DNA of 64,000 bases from Streptomyces sp. CA-210063 (lineage in GTDB: Bacteria; Actinomycetota; Actinomycetes; Streptomycetales; Streptomycetaceae): positions 10,354,001-10,418,000 of the forward strand of contig NZ_CP102512.1 in NCBI RefSeq assembly GCF_024612015.1. The letters run 5' to 3'. The notes under the pieces were generated by a model. The model had not been told where the DNA came from. It ran no database searches and saw only the letters and a list, made by a program, of their open reading frames with translations. Positions 1-9,679 of this stretch are shown here, piece by piece. The translations under genes were made by a program, and so were the position numbers. Within the stretch, counting starts at the first letter, position 1. The number at the start of each line of letters is the position of its first letter.

Positions 1-616
1 TCCAGGAGACGTACTGGCCGCCGCCGGCCACCGGGCCGCCCAGCCCGCATCGCGTCAGCCGCGACAGCATGTCGAACACCCCGCCCCGGTCCGGGCTCAT
101 GACCATCGCCGCGCGCAGCGCCACCTTGCGGGTCGCGGGAGTCGGCGCCTGGGCCTGCGCCCGCTCCCAGTTCTCCGCGATCTCGACGCTGTACGCCCAG
201 TAGTCCGGCACCCCGGGCTCAGAGCCGCCGATCACCCCGCTCGCCTCGTCGTGTGCGGCGTCGAAGCGGTGGGCGTAGATGGTCGCCGTACTCATCTGCA
301 GCCAGACGCGCGGTGGCCGCGCGGCGGCGGCGATCGCCTCGCCGACCACCCGCGCCGAATCCACCCGGGAGTCCATCATGGCCCGCAGGTTCTCGGCGGT
401 GTAACGGCAGGAAACACTGCGACCGGCCAGGTTGATCACGACATCGCAGCCGTCGATCGCCGCGGCCCAGCGGCCCAGCGTGGCCCCGTCCCAGCCGACG
501 TCGTGCGCCCGCGCGGGACGCCGGGTCACCACGGTCACCTCATGACCCGCCGCCGTCAGCGCACGGTCGAGAATCGTGCCCACCTGTCCGGTACCCCCGG
601 GCAGCACTACCTTCAT
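1..616 (-). CDS. TIGR01777-type NAD(P)-dependent epimerase, truncated by window edge
   Basis: The visible part is the N-terminal ~205 residues of an SDR-fold nucleotide-sugar-epimerase-like protein of the TIGR01777 (SDR39U1/YfcH) family. It starts with ATG at 616 and runs leftwards off the window. The Rossmann glycine motif GGTGQVG lies at residues 7-13, followed by NLAG-x-SV and a WLQMSTATIYAH stretch typical of the family. The cellular substrate of this family is not established. The C-terminal DUF1731 segment would lie outside the window. The next gene to the right is divergent. Confidence 0.85.
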   Translation of the reverse strand, partial: MKVVLPGGTGQVGTILDRALTAAGHEVTVVTRRPARAHDVGWDGATLGRWAAAIDGCDVVINLAGRSVSCRYTAENLRAMMDSRVDSARVVGEAIAAAARPPRVWLQMSTATIYAHRFDAAHDEASGVIGGSEPGVPDYWAYSVEIAENWERAQAQAPTPATRKVALRAAMVMSPDRGGVFDMLSRLTRCGLGGPVAGGGQYVSW

Positions 617-865
617 CGAAACCCCCTCGGCTTCACTCGGCATCAGCGTACCCGTTATTTTTGAACGCGTTCAACTGGAATCGCCGGGGCGCGCGGGCAG
701 GTCGACCACCTGTGGATCCGACATTCGCGCTCAGTGAACCGTGTAACCGTGCGAGACGTACTCCTGACCGATCCCGGCGTGATCGCGACCATCCGGCTCG
801 GGCGTCCGGGCGCGGAACCGTGGGCGGCCGCATTCGTCGGTACGGAACAGGGAGGAGGAGAGCGC

Positions 866-2452
866 ATGACGCCTGGAGAGGATCACGTCTCCGAGCAGGC
901 CGAGCCCGGGGAGGAGCAACGGGGCGACGCAGCGGTCTCGGTCGAGGAACTGCTGACGCTGCATCGCCGATCCGTCCTGGAGTACGCGGCGCTGTGCACC
1001 GGGCCGATCCCGGGCGCCGCGAAGCGGCTCGCCGGTCAGGCCTTCCGGAACACCTACGGCGACGCGGCCTCGCATGCCGGCGCCGACTACCCGTGGCGGC
1101 CGCGGCTGCTCGCGGCGGTCCTGGAGGCTGCCCGGGGATGGAGTGCGGAGGACAGGCGCTCGTCCCTGCAACCGGACCTGTGGGACGACGGAACCGGTGA
1201 CGGGCGGCGGACCAAGTCCGCCCCGGACCGCGGGAGCGGCGACCGGAGACTGGTCCTGCGCGCCTTACGGAACCTGCCGGACCGCGCCCAGGTACTGCTG
1301 TGGCACACCGAGGTCGAGGCCGAGGACCTCGAGATCGTGGCGTCCCTGCTCGGCGCCGAGCCCTCCCTGCTGAACCCCGAACACGCCCGCACCCTGCTGC
1401 GGTACGAGTGCGTGCGGGCCCACCTGGACCTCGCGCCCGACGAGCGCTGCCGCCGCCTCAACCGGCTCATCGACGTCCACGCCCGCCGCACCTGCGCCGA
1501 GACGATGGCGGAGGTACTCGAACACCTCGACCGCTGCGCCTACTGCGCGACGGCGGTGGACCAGCTGGACCAGTCCCCGGACCGGCTCCCCACCCTGCTC
1601 GCTGAGGCCGTACTGGGATTCCGCGCGGCGGACTACCTCGCGACCCGGACCGCCCGCCGGACGATCGATTCGGCCCACGCGCGTTCGGAGCCCGCCCCGC
1701 AGCCCGCGGGCGCCGAGGACCGGCGGACGGCTGCGGGTGACCCCGCACCGCGGCGGCGCCGGTGGCCGCTGCTCGTCGCCATGGGAGTGGTCCTGTGCGG
1801 GGTGATCGCGGCGACGCCCATGGCCCTCAGCGGGACCGATGACGACCGCGAGGCAGCGGGCGGTCCGACGCCCGGGCCGACCCGGAGCCCGTCCGACTCC
1901 GCCGCCCGACCGTCCGCCGTCACTCGGTCGCCCGGCGCCACTACCGCGCCCGGCGCCACTACCGCGCCCGGCGCGAGCGATGTCCTGGTCACGCGGCTGC
2001 GCAACGTGAGGACCGGGCTGTGCCTCGACCTGCGTGCTTCGGCGGAGGCGGAGGGTACGCCCGCGGTGACGGCGGAATGCGGGGGATCGGCGACCCAGAT
2101 GTGGCGGTTGGAGGACGGGGGACGGCTGCGGAACCAGTCGGCCCCCGGGCTGTGTCTGAACGCCGAGCCGCAGGGCACGCTCGCCCTGCGGCCGTGTGCC
2201 GATGCGGAGGGCACGGACGGTGAGGAATCCCGCGACACGCGGTACGACCTGGCGGCCGATGGCCTGTTCACCCTCGTCGCGGAGCCCGGAGTGGCCCTGA
2301 CACCCCTGCGCCGGGCCGAGGGATCGATCATCCTCCTGGAGCCCGTACCGCAGGACAGAGTTCGCAGGTCCCAGCGCTGGCGCACCGACGAGGCGTCCGA
2401 CCGCACCGCCTCGCCGTCGCGGATCGGCCTGGAGTCTTCGGCCGCCGGATGA
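866..2452 (+). CDS. Membrane protein: zinc-finger anti-sigma-like region, one TM, C-terminal ricin-type beta-trefoil
   Basis: A 528-residue protein. The ATG at 866 is chosen because GGGAGGAGGAG sits just before it; the reading frame is open further upstream to 734 without a ribosome site. Residues ~25-200 are helical and resemble the sigma-70-like N-terminus of Streptomyces ricin-domain proteins. H220-x3-C224-x2-C227 is an HxxxCxxC anti-sigma zinc motif. A proline/arginine-rich linker precedes one membrane helix (~300-320). A Ser/Thr/Pro linker with the duplicated GATTAP unit leads to a beta-trefoil lectin-like domain (~375-525, with CLDL, QMWRL and CLNAE motifs). Topology suggests a cytoplasmic sensor/regulator part and an extracellular carbohydrate-binding part. 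No sigma-factor gene is adjacent, so the partner is unknown. Confidence 0.75.
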   Translation: MTPGEDHVSEQAEPGEEQRGDAAVSVEELLTLHRRSVLEYAALCTGPIPGAAKRLAGQAFRNTYGDAASHAGADYPWRPRLLAAVLEAARGWSAEDRRSSLQPDLWDDGTGDGRRTKSAPDRGSGDRRLVLRALRNLPDRAQVLLWHTEVEAEDLEIVASLLGAEPSLLNPEHARTLLRYECVRAHLDLAPDERCRRLNRLIDVHARRTCAETMAEVLEHLDRCAYCATAVDQLDQSPDRLPTLLAEAVLGFRAADYLATRTARRTIDSAHARSEPAPQPAGAEDRRTAAGDPAPRRRRWPLLVAMGVVLCGVIAATPMALSGTDDDREAAGGPTPGPTRSPSDSAARPSAVTRSPGATTAPGATTAPGASDVLVTRLRNVRTGLCLDLRASAEAEGTPAVTAECGGSATQMWRLEDGGRLRNQSAPGLCLNAEPQGTLALRPCADAEGTDGEESRDTRYDLAADGLFTLVAEPGVALTPLRRAEGSIILLEPVPQDRVRRSQRWRTDEASDRTASPSRIGLESSAAG

Positions 2453-2470
2453 CGGCCGCCATCAAGGCGA

Positions 2471-2504
2471 GGCCGTCGCCGAGCCGCCGGGACGAGCGAC
2501 GGCC
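2471..2504 (+). terminator. Hairpin after the ricin-domain gene
   Basis: Perfect 9-bp arms GGCCGTCGC / GCGACGGCC are separated by 16 nt, starting 18 nt after the stop codon. There is no U-tract, as is usual for high-GC actinobacterial terminators. Confidence 0.5.
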
Positions 2505-2603
2505 CTGCGCCGGAGGCGATGCTGTCGAATGGTCGTGAATGGAGGATCCGACCGGCCGTAATCGCCTCGCGCCCGAGCCGCCCCGCGATCTACCCTCGCG
2601 GCC

Positions 2604-3203
2604 ATGACGTCACACGCTGCGCCCGAAGGCTCCCGCACCGCTCCCGGCGGTGCCGGGCCGGTGATCCGGCCAGAGACCGCTGACGATCACCGAGACGTGC
2701 GCGAGGTTCATACGCGCGCCTTCGGTGACGGCGAGCGGATTCCCGGGCTCGTGGAGGCACTTCGTGTCGCGGAGGCCCCGTTGGCGCCGATGTCCTTCGT
2801 CGCCACCGTCGATGACCGGGTCGTCGGGCATGTCCTGCTGAGCGCGGCACGGTTGGACGCTCCGCGCCGGATCGTGGACGTCCTGTCCCTGTCACCGCTG
2901 GGCGTGGTCCCGGAGTTCCAGCGTCAGGGCATCGGCACTCAGCTCATCGCGTACGCCCTCGCGGCGGCCGACAGCCAGGGTGTGCCGTTGGTGTTTCTGG
3001 AGGGTTCGCCGCACTACTACGGCACGCGCGGCTTCGAGGAAGCCGCCGCGGTGGGCTTCCGTCCACCGTCGCTGCGCATTCCCGAAGCCGCGTTCCAGGT
3101 CGCCCGACTGTCCGCTCACGAGCCGTGGATGACGGGCACCTTCGTCTACTCGGAGGTCTTTTGGGCCTTCGACTGCGTGGGCCTGCGCGACCCCGACGCC
3201 TGA
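2604..3203 (+). CDS. GNAT family N-acetyltransferase (YhbS-like)
   Basis: A 199-residue GNAT-fold acetyltransferase, transferring acetyl from acetyl-CoA to an unknown amine. The acetyl-CoA pyrophosphate-binding motif A is QRQGIGTQL at residues 106-114, preceded by the beta4 strand LSLSPLGVVPEF and followed by the EGSPHYYGTRGFE segment seen in YhbS-type proteins. It stands alone and converges with the next gene, with only 40 bp between them, so it is probably not part of the catabolic cluster. Confidence 0.85.
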   Translation: MTSHAAPEGSRTAPGGAGPVIRPETADDHRDVREVHTRAFGDGERIPGLVEALRVAEAPLAPMSFVATVDDRVVGHVLLSAARLDAPRRIVDVLSLSPLGVVPEFQRQGIGTQLIAYALAAADSQGVPLVFLEGSPHYYGTRGFEEAAAVGFRPPSLRIPEAAFQVARLSAHEPWMTGTFVYSEVFWAFDCVGLRDPDA

Positions 3204-3243
3204 GGGGGACCGACCACGGGCAGAAGATCGTGCACCGCCTTGT

Positions 3244-4104
3244 TCAGGCGTCGTAGGTGTGGAAGCCGCGGCCGCTCTTGCGGCCGAGGTGGCCTGCGGC
3301 GACCATGCGGCGCAGCAGCGCGGGCGGCGCGTACAGCGGCTCCTTGAACTCCTCGTACATCGACTCGGCCACGGCCTGGGCGGTGTCGAGGCCGATGAGG
3401 TCGAGCAGGCGCAACGGCCCCATGGGGTGGGCGCATCCGAGTTCCATGCCCCGGTCGATGTCCTCCGGCCGCGCGGAGCCCGACTCCACCATCCGTACCG
3501 CGCTGAGCAGGTAGGGCACGAGGAGGGCGTTGACGACGAAGCCGGAACGGTCGGGCGCCTGGATGGCCTGTTTGCCCAACTGCTCGGCGAAGCCGCGGGT
3601 GCGCAGCACGGTGTCCGCGCCGGTGAGCAGGGTGGGTATGAGCTCGACCAGCCGCTGCACGGGCACGGGGTTGAAGAAGTGCATGCCGATGACCTGCGCG
3701 GGCCGCTCGGTGACGACGGCGAGATCGACGATGGGGATCGAGGAGGTGTTGGTGGCCAGGACCGCCGAAGGGTCTTCGACCGCCTTGTCCAGCGTGCGCA
3801 GCACCTCGGTCTTGATGTCGCGGTTCTCGGCGACGGCCTCGATGACGAACTGGCGGTCGGCCATGTCGCTGAGGTCATGGGTGAAGGAAAGCCTGGCGAG
3901 GGCCTGGTCCCGCTGATCCTCGCCGAGCTTCCCGCGCCGTACGCCTCGGTCGAGGGAGGCGGTGATCCGGCGGCGGCCCGCCTCGACCGCGTCCGGTGTG
4001 GCTTCGGCGACGCGGACGTCGATACCGCTGCGGGCGGCGACTTCGGCGATGCCGGAGCCCATGAGGCCGCATCCGACGACGCCGAGACGGGTAACGGGAT
4101 GCAT
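3244..4104 (-). CDS. 3-hydroxybutyryl-CoA dehydrogenase
   Basis: A 286-residue NAD(P)-dependent 3-hydroxyacyl-CoA dehydrogenase interconverting 3-hydroxybutyryl-CoA and acetoacetyl-CoA. The dinucleotide fingerprint GCGLMG is at residues 11-16, NTSS at 119-122, and the catalytic-histidine motif HFFNPVPV at 142-149; the C-terminal dimerisation domain ends with GRKSGRGFHTY. The length is that of the short monofunctional enzyme, not of FadB. It lies 47 bp after icmF on the same strand, so the two are probably co-transcribed, which fits conversion of an IcmF-derived butyryl-CoA towards acetoacetyl-CoA. Confidence 0.92.
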   Translation of the reverse strand: MHPVTRLGVVGCGLMGSGIAEVAARSGIDVRVAEATPDAVEAGRRRITASLDRGVRRGKLGEDQRDQALARLSFTHDLSDMADRQFVIEAVAENRDIKTEVLRTLDKAVEDPSAVLATNTSSIPIVDLAVVTERPAQVIGMHFFNPVPVQRLVELIPTLLTGADTVLRTRGFAEQLGKQAIQAPDRSGFVVNALLVPYLLSAVRMVESGSARPEDIDRGMELGCAHPMGPLRLLDLIGLDTAQAVAESMYEEFKEPLYAPPALLRRMVAAGHLGRKSGRGFHTYDA

Positions 4105-4151
4105 CTGAGGTCCTTTTCGATGAGTCGCTGCGGGGTGGTTCCGGGGCCGGG

Positions 4152-7100
4152 TCAGACGTTGCGGCGGTACTGGCCGCCCACCTCGAAGAAGGCCTCGGTG
4201 ATCTGCTGAAGTGAGCAGACCCGGGTCGCGTCCATGAGGACGGCGAAGACATTGCGGCCGCTCGTCGCCGCGTCTTTGAGAGCGGCCAGGGCGTGGTGGG
4301 CCTCGTCGCGGTGGTGCGTCCGGAAGGCCCGCACACGCTCCAGCTGGGACTGCTTCTCCGCCTCGGTGGCCCGGGCGAGTTCCAGCTCCGGGGGCCGGCT
4401 GTCGCCGCCGGGGCGGAGGAAGGTGTTGACGCCGATGATGGGCAGTGTGCCGTCGTGCTTGCGCTGCTCGTACAGCATCGACTCGTCCTGGATACGGCCC
4501 CGCTGGTAGCCGGTCTCCATCGCGCCCAGTACACCACCGCGCTCGCTGATGCGCTCGAACTCCTTCAGGACGGCCTCCTCCACCAGGTCCGTGAGTTCGT
4601 CGATGACGAACGAGCCCTGGAGGGGGTTCTCGTTCATCGCCAGGCCCCACTCGCGGTTGATGACGAGCTGGATCGCCAGCGCCCGCCGTACCGACTCCTC
4701 GGACGGGGTGGTGACGGCCTCGTCGTAGGCGTTGGTGTGCAGCGAGTTGGCGTTGTCGTAGATGGCCGTGAGGGCCTGGAGGGTGGTGCGGATGTCGTTG
4801 AAGTCCATCTCCTGGGCGTGCAGGGAGCGTCCGGAGGTCTGGACGTGGTACTTCAGCTTCTGACTGCGTTCGCCCGCCCCGTACTTCTCCTTCATCGCGA
4901 CGGCCCAGATACGGCGGGCGACCCGGCCGAGGACGGAGTACTCGGGGTCCATGCCGTTGGAGAAGAAGAACGACAGGTTCGGGGCGAAGTCGTCGATGCG
5001 CATGCCCCGGGCCAGGTAGGCCTCGACGTAGGTGAAGCCGTTGGCGAGGGTGAAGGCGAGCTGGCTGATGGGGTTCGCGCCCGCTTCGGCGATGTGGTAG
5101 CCGGAGATGGACACGGAGTAGAAGTTGCGGACCTTGTGCTCGATGAACCACTCCTGGATGTCGGCCATCATCCGCAGGGAGAACTCGGTGGAGAACAGGC
5201 AGGTGTTCTGCCCCTGGTCCTCCTTGAGGATGTCGGCCTGCACGGTGCCGCGCACGTTCGCGAGCGCGTGCGCCCGCAGTTCGGCCGCCTCCTCCGGCGA
5301 GGGGTCACGGCCCTCGGCGGCTCGGAACCCTTCCGTCTGCTGGTCGATGGCGGTGTTGAGGAAGAACGCCAGGACGGTCGGAGCGGGTCCGTTGATGGTC
5401 ATGGAGACCGAGGTGGTGGGCGAGATCAGGTCGAAGCCGTCGTAGAGCGCCTTCATGTCCGCCTGCGTGGCCACCGACACCCCGGACGTGCCGACCTTGC
5501 CGTAGATGTCGGGGCGTTCGTCCGGGTCCCGGCCGTAGAGCGTGACCGAGTCGAAGGCGGTGGACAGGCGGGTGGCCGGCTGGCCCTCGGAGAGCAGCTT
5601 GAAGCGCCGGTTCGTACGGAACGGATCGCCCTCACCGGCGAACATCCGCGCCGGGTCCTCGCCGTCGCGCTTGAAGGGGAACACCCCGGCCGTGAAGGGG
5701 AAGTGGCCGGGCAGGTTCTCCCCGCGCCAGAACCGCACCAGCTCCCCGTGGTCGGTGAAACGGGGCAGGGCGACGCGCGGGACCTTGTTGCCGGACAGGG
5801 ACTCGCGGGTCAGCCTGGTACGGATCTCCTTGTCCCGGACCTTCACCACCTGCTCGTCTCCGGAGTAGGAGGCGATGACGGCGGGCCAGTTCTCGATCCG
5901 CTCCGTGATGTGGTGCGGGAGCTGCTTGCGGGCGTCATCGAGCAGCGACCGCACGTTCGTCGCGTCGGAGTCGGCCGCGACGAGTTCGGCGCCGACCGCC
6001 TCCAGGCGTTGTACCCGCCTTGCCGCCTCGGCCAGTCGGCCGGTCTCCGCGTGGTAGGCGCGGACGGTGTCGGTGATCTCGGCGAGGTAGCGCACCCGGT
6101 CCGCGGGCACCACCTGCCGAATGCCGGAGGAGTGGCGCACGTCGACCGGTGCCAGCGCACCCTCGGACAGCGGCAGCCCCCTCTCCGCCAGGCTCATCCG
6201 CAGGTGCTGGTAGAGCGCGGTGACACCGTCGTCGTTGAAGGTCGCCGCCGAGGTGCCGTACACCGGCATGTCCTCGGGCCGCTTGTCGAACGCCTCGCGG
6301 TTACGGACCAGTTGGCGGCCCACGTCGCGCAGCGCGTCCTTGGCGCCGCGCCGCTCGAACTTGTTGATCGCCACGACGTCGGCGAAGTCGAGCATGTCGA
6401 TCTTCTCCAACTGGGAGGCGGCGCCGAACTCCGGTGTCATCACGTACAGAGAGGTGTCGACGAACGGCACGATCGCCGCGTCACCCTGACCGATGCCCGG
6501 TGTCTCCACGACCACCAGGTCGAATCCGGCGGCCTTGACCACGTCGATGACATCGGACAGGTGCTCGGGCAGCTCGTGGCCGCCACGGGTGGCCAGGCTC
6601 CGGAAGAAGACCCGGTTCCCGTCGAGGGAGTTCATACGGATCCGGTCACCGAGCAGCGCCCCGCCGCCGCGGCGGCGGGTCGGGTCGACCGCGATCACCG
6701 CGATACGCAGCTTGTCCTGCTGGTCGACGCGGAAGCGGCGCACCAGTTCGTCGGTGAGTGAGGACTTCCCGGAGCCGCCGGTGCCGGTGATGCCGAGCAC
6801 CGGCACGACCCGTGCCGTGGAGGCGGCACGCAGCTGCTCCAGGAGATCCGGGGGCAGCTTGCCCAGCTCCGCGCCGGTGATCGCGCGCGCGATCGCGAAC
6901 CGGTCACCGGCCAGCACGGCGGCCGCGTCGGCCGGCCTGTCGTCCCAGAGGTCGAAGTCGCAGTCCTTCACCACCGAGTTGACCATCCCGGCGAGGCCCA
7001 TCCGCTGGCCGTCCTCGGGGGAGAAGATGGTCACCCCGCTGTCACGCAGCCGGGCGATCTCCTCGGGCACGATGACGCCGCCTCCGCCGCCCACCACGCG

Positions 7101-7379
7101 GATGTGCCGCGCCCCCTGTGCGCGCAACGACTCGACCAGGTACTCGAAGTACTCGACGTGTCCGCCCTGGTACGACGAGACGGCGACACCGTGTGCGTCC
7201 TCCTCCAGCGCCGCGTCCACGACCTCACGCACCGACCGGTTGTGTCCCAGGTGGATCACCTCGGCGCCCTGGGACTGGAAGATGCGCCGCATGATGTTGA
7301 TCGACGCGTCGTGCCCGTCGAACAGAGCCGAAGCCGTGACCAGACGGACAGGATGCACGGGGCGGTGCGGATCGCTCAT
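4152..7379 (-). CDS. icmF: Fused isobutyryl-CoA mutase IcmF (adenosylcobalamin-dependent, with built-in G-protein chaperone)
   Basis: A 1075-residue three-part fusion. It has an N-terminal cobalamin-binding domain with DGHDASIN (residues 21-28, lower axial His), SYQGGH and a GGGGG stretch near residue 97. A MeaI-type G3E GTPase with P-loop GTGGSGKS (199-206) follows. The C-terminal part is the (beta/alpha)8 acyl-CoA mutase catalytic half, beginning near DHGELVRFWRGENLPGHFPFT. The family reversibly isomerises isobutyryl-CoA and n-butyryl-CoA; some members also convert pivalyl-CoA to isovaleryl-CoA. The linked GTPase loads and protects the B12 cofactor. Domain order and length match known IcmF, and the methylmalonyl-CoA mutase pattern is absent. 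The ATG at 7379 starts at MSDPHRP; in-frame sequence upstream crosses the operator palindrome and is unlikely to be translated. Which substrate is used cannot be read by eye. Confidence 0.93.
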   Translation of the reverse strand: MSDPHRPVHPVRLVTASALFDGHDASINIMRRIFQSQGAEVIHLGHNRSVREVVDAALEEDAHGVAVSSYQGGHVEYFEYLVESLRAQGARHIRVVGGGGGVIVPEEIARLRDSGVTIFSPEDGQRMGLAGMVNSVVKDCDFDLWDDRPADAAAVLAGDRFAIARAITGAELGKLPPDLLEQLRAASTARVVPVLGITGTGGSGKSSLTDELVRRFRVDQQDKLRIAVIAVDPTRRRGGGALLGDRIRMNSLDGNRVFFRSLATRGGHELPEHLSDVIDVVKAAGFDLVVVETPGIGQGDAAIVPFVDTSLYVMTPEFGAASQLEKIDMLDFADVVAINKFERRGAKDALRDVGRQLVRNREAFDKRPEDMPVYGTSAATFNDDGVTALYQHLRMSLAERGLPLSEGALAPVDVRHSSGIRQVVPADRVRYLAEITDTVRAYHAETGRLAEAARRVQRLEAVGAELVAADSDATNVRSLLDDARKQLPHHITERIENWPAVIASYSGDEQVVKVRDKEIRTRLTRESLSGNKVPRVALPRFTDHGELVRFWRGENLPGHFPFTAGVFPFKRDGEDPARMFAGEGDPFRTNRRFKLLSEGQPATRLSTAFDSVTLYGRDPDERPDIYGKVGTSGVSVATQADMKALYDGFDLISPTTSVSMTINGPAPTVLAFFLNTAIDQQTEGFRAAEGRDPSPEEAAELRAHALANVRGTVQADILKEDQGQNTCLFSTEFSLRMMADIQEWFIEHKVRNFYSVSISGYHIAEAGANPISQLAFTLANGFTYVEAYLARGMRIDDFAPNLSFFFSNGMDPEYSVLGRVARRIWAVAMKEKYGAGERSQKLKYHVQTSGRSLHAQEMDFNDIRTTLQALTAIYDNANSLHTNAYDEAVTTPSEESVRRALAIQLVINREWGLAMNENPLQGSFVIDELTDLVEEAVLKEFERISERGGVLGAMETGYQRGRIQDESMLYEQRKHDGTLPIIGVNTFLRPGGDSRPPELELARATEAEKQSQLERVRAFRTHHRDEAHHALAALKDAATSGRNVFAVLMDATRVCSLQQITEAFFEVGGQYRRNV

Positions 7380-7423
7380 GGGGGCCTTCCCGGGCAGGGC
7401 GGGGGTACTGCTGACGGAAGAGA

Positions 7424-7441
7424 TACTAGGACGTCCTAGTA
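7424..7441. promoter_or_regulatory. Perfect 18-bp palindrome upstream of icmF (operator candidate)
   Basis: TACTAGGACGTCCTAGTA is a perfect palindrome 45 bp before the icmF start, in the 83-bp gap after the upstream reductase gene. Size and symmetry fit a TetR-family dimer site. It differs in spacing from the 23-bp dyads found elsewhere in the cluster, so icmF-hbd may have its own promoter and repressor. Confidence 0.6.
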
Positions 7442-7462
7442 AATTACTCGAAGTGATCGCCG

Positions 7463-8440
7463 TCACAGATCGAGGACCAGGCGAGGCCCGCACGAGCGGG
7501 AGACGCAGATGAGCATGGTGTCACCGGCGGCCCGCTCCTCCTCGGTCAGCAGGGAGTCACGGTGGTCGGGCCTGCCGTCGAGTACGTCGGTCTCGCAGGT
7601 TCCGCACGTGCCTTCCCGGCAGGAGAAGTCGACCGCGACGCCGGCCTCCTCCACGGTTTCGAGCACCGAACGGTCCGGCGGCACGGTGAGGGTGAGCCCG
7701 GATCGGGCGAGCTCCAGCTCGAAGGCCCCGGTCGGGCCCGGTTCGGCCGTCCGTACCGGGGCGAACCGTTCGAAGCCCAGCGTGCCGGGCGGCCAGCCCG
7801 CGCACTGCTCCCGCACCGCCTGCAGCAGGGGTTCGGGACCGCAGGCATGCACCAGGGTGCCCTCCTCCGGTACGCCGAGGTGGGCCGCGAGGTCCAGCAG
7901 GCCGTACTCGTCCTGCGGACGGATGAGTACCCGGTCCCCGTACGGGGCGAGACGGTCCAGGAACGCCATGGAGGTGCGGGTGCGGCCGCCGTACAGCAGA
8001 CGCCAGTCGGTCCCCGCGGCCTCGGCGGCCTCCACCATGGGAAGGATGGGCGTGATACCGACGCCGCCGGCGATGAACAGATGGCGTGCGGCGGGCCGCA
8101 GCGGGAAGTTGTTCCGCGGTCCGCGGACCCGCACGGTGGCGCCTTCGCGCAGATGGTCGTGGACGTACGCGGAGCCGCCGCGGCCCTGCGGCTCGCGCAG
8201 CACGGCGATCTGCCACGCCCCGCCTTCGGCCGGGTCTCCGCACAGGGAGTACTGACGGATCAGAGTGCCCTCGCCGCCGTCTTCCCCGTCCAGGAGTACG
8301 TCGATGTGGGCGCCCGGCGTCCAGGCGGGGAGCGTCCCGCCGTCGGGGCGGCGCAGAGCGAGGGAGACGACGCCGTCGGCGGCGAGGGCACGGGTCGCCA
8401 CGACAAGAGCCGTGTCGACCGAGGTCAGTTGGACGTTCAT
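7463..8440 (-). CDS. Phthalate-dioxygenase-reductase (PDR/VanB) type FMN-NAD(P)H oxidoreductase with 2Fe-2S domain
   Basis: A 325-residue electron-transfer protein with N-terminal flavin-binding barrel (RQYS at 62-65, the PDR-type FMN motif), NAD(P)-binding domain (GGVGITP at 125-131; HACGPEP near 198) and a C-terminal plant-type 2Fe-2S domain with ligands C274, C279, C282 and C312. Such reductases pass electrons from NAD(P)H to Rieske oxygenases. Two Rieske oxygenase alpha subunits lie elsewhere in the cluster and neither has a reductase next to it, so this is the likely donor for at least one. It follows the thiolase gene by 18 bp in the same operon. Confidence 0.9.
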   Translation of the reverse strand: MNVQLTSVDTALVVATRALAADGVVSLALRRPDGGTLPAWTPGAHIDVLLDGEDGGEGTLIRQYSLCGDPAEGGAWQIAVLREPQGRGGSAYVHDHLREGATVRVRGPRNNFPLRPAARHLFIAGGVGITPILPMVEAAEAAGTDWRLLYGGRTRTSMAFLDRLAPYGDRVLIRPQDEYGLLDLAAHLGVPEEGTLVHACGPEPLLQAVREQCAGWPPGTLGFERFAPVRTAEPGPTGAFELELARSGLTLTVPPDRSVLETVEEAGVAVDFSCREGTCGTCETDVLDGRPDHRDSLLTEEERAAGDTMLICVSRSCGPRLVLDL

Positions 8441-8458
8441 GATGGTTCGTCTCCGGGT

Positions 8459-9649
8459 TCAGTCCTGGGTCGGCACATGCAGCAACAGCGCGTCGCCCTG
8501 GCCGCCGCCCCCGCACAGGGCCGCTGCGCCGCTGCCGCCGCCGCGCCGCCGCAGTTCCGCCGCGAGAGTCAGCACCAGCCGGGCCCCGGTCATGCCGACC
8601 GGGTGCCCGAGCGCGATCGCTCCGCCGTTGACGTTCACCCTGTCCAGCGGGATGTCCAGCTCCCGCACGGAAGCCAGGGCCACTCCCGCGAACGCCTCGT
8701 TGATCTCGAACAGGTCCAGGTCGGCGGCCTTCAACCGGCCGTCCCGGGACAGGGCGTCACGGACCGCGCCGGCCGGCTGGACGAGCAGCGAGGGGTCGGG
8801 GCCCGCGACGGTGCCGTAGGCGCCGATCTCGGCGAGCGGGGTCAGGCCCTCGCGCCGGGCGCGCTCCGCGCTCATCACGACGACGGCCGCGGCGCCGTCC
8901 GAGAGCTGTGAGGAGTTGCCGGCGGTGATGGTGCCCGCGCCGGAGAACGCCGGCTTCAGGCGCCCCAGGCTCTCGGCGGTGCTTCCCGGCCGTACGCCCT
9001 CGTCGGTGTCCACCACCGTCTCGCCCCGGCGTCCCGCCACGGTGACGGGGGCGATCTCCCCGGTCAGCGCGCCCGACTCCTGCGCCCGGGCGGCCCGTTG
9101 ATGGGACAGCGCGCTGTACTCGTCCTGTTCCTCCCGGGTCAGGGCGAACGGCTCCTGGTGGCGCTCGGTGGCCGCGCCCATGGAGACGCCGTCGAAGGCG
9201 CAGACGAGGGCGTCGCGGTCGAGGGCGTCCTCCGCCGCGGCCGAACCGTACTTCCAGCCGGTGCGAGCCCCGCGCAGCAGATGCGGGGCGCCCGACATGG
9301 ACTCCATGCCACCGGCGACGACCACCTCATGACGGCCGGAGGCGATCATGAGGTCGGCCAGGGCGATGGCGTGCAGACCGGACAGACAGAGCTTGTTGAC
9401 GGTGCTCGCGGGGACGGAGAAGGGGATGCCGGCGCGGACCGCGGCCTGCCGTGCCGGGTTGGGCCCGGCCCCGGCCTGCACGACATGACCCATGACGACG
9501 GCTTCCACGGCCGCCGGGTCCAGGCGGACGGCGGCCAGTGCCGCGCCGATGGAGTGGGCGCCGAGGTCGACCGCGGACACGGTGCTCAGGGCACCCATCA
9601 GCTTGCCGATGGGGGTTCTCGCTCCGGCGACGATGACGGATCCGGGCAT
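8459..9649 (-). CDS. Acetyl-CoA C-acetyltransferase (type II thiolase)
   Basis: A 396-residue thiolase. The nucleophile Cys88 is in NKLCLSG, the GHP motif is in [14 protein letters not shown], and the second catalytic Cys is in the C-terminal [11 protein letters not shown]. The family cleaves acetoacetyl-CoA or longer 3-ketoacyl-CoAs to acetyl-CoA. The ATG at 9649 is preceded by CCAGGAGG. It is the third gene of the minus-strand run starting at the AMP ligase (11897), and with the hydroxybutyryl-CoA dehydrogenase further down it would complete conversion of butyryl-level CoA esters to acetyl-CoA. Confidence 0.92.
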   Translation of the reverse strand: MPGSVIVAGARTPIGKLMGALSTVSAVDLGAHSIGAALAAVRLDPAAVEAVVMGHVVQAGAGPNPARQAAVRAGIPFSVPASTVNKLCLSGLHAIALADLMIASGRHEVVVAGGMESMSGAPHLLRGARTGWKYGSAAAEDALDRDALVCAFDGVSMGAATERHQEPFALTREEQDEYSALSHQRAARAQESGALTGEIAPVTVAGRRGETVVDTDEGVRPGSTAESLGRLKPAFSGAGTITAGNSSQLSDGAAAVVVMSAERARREGLTPLAEIGAYGTVAGPDPSLLVQPAGAVRDALSRDGRLKAADLDLFEINEAFAGVALASVRELDIPLDRVNVNGGAIALGHPVGMTGARLVLTLAAELRRRGGGSGAAALCGGGGQGDALLLHVPTQD

Positions 9650-9679
9650 GGCCGGGACCTCCTGGGAAGTGGGACGGGG

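Noticed and set aside
4293..6761. 822-codon open frame on the plus strand, antisense to icmF
   Set aside because: Composition (Val/Gly/Arg-rich, no motif) is that of a GC-rich shadow frame; the minus strand carries a complete, motif-perfect IcmF.
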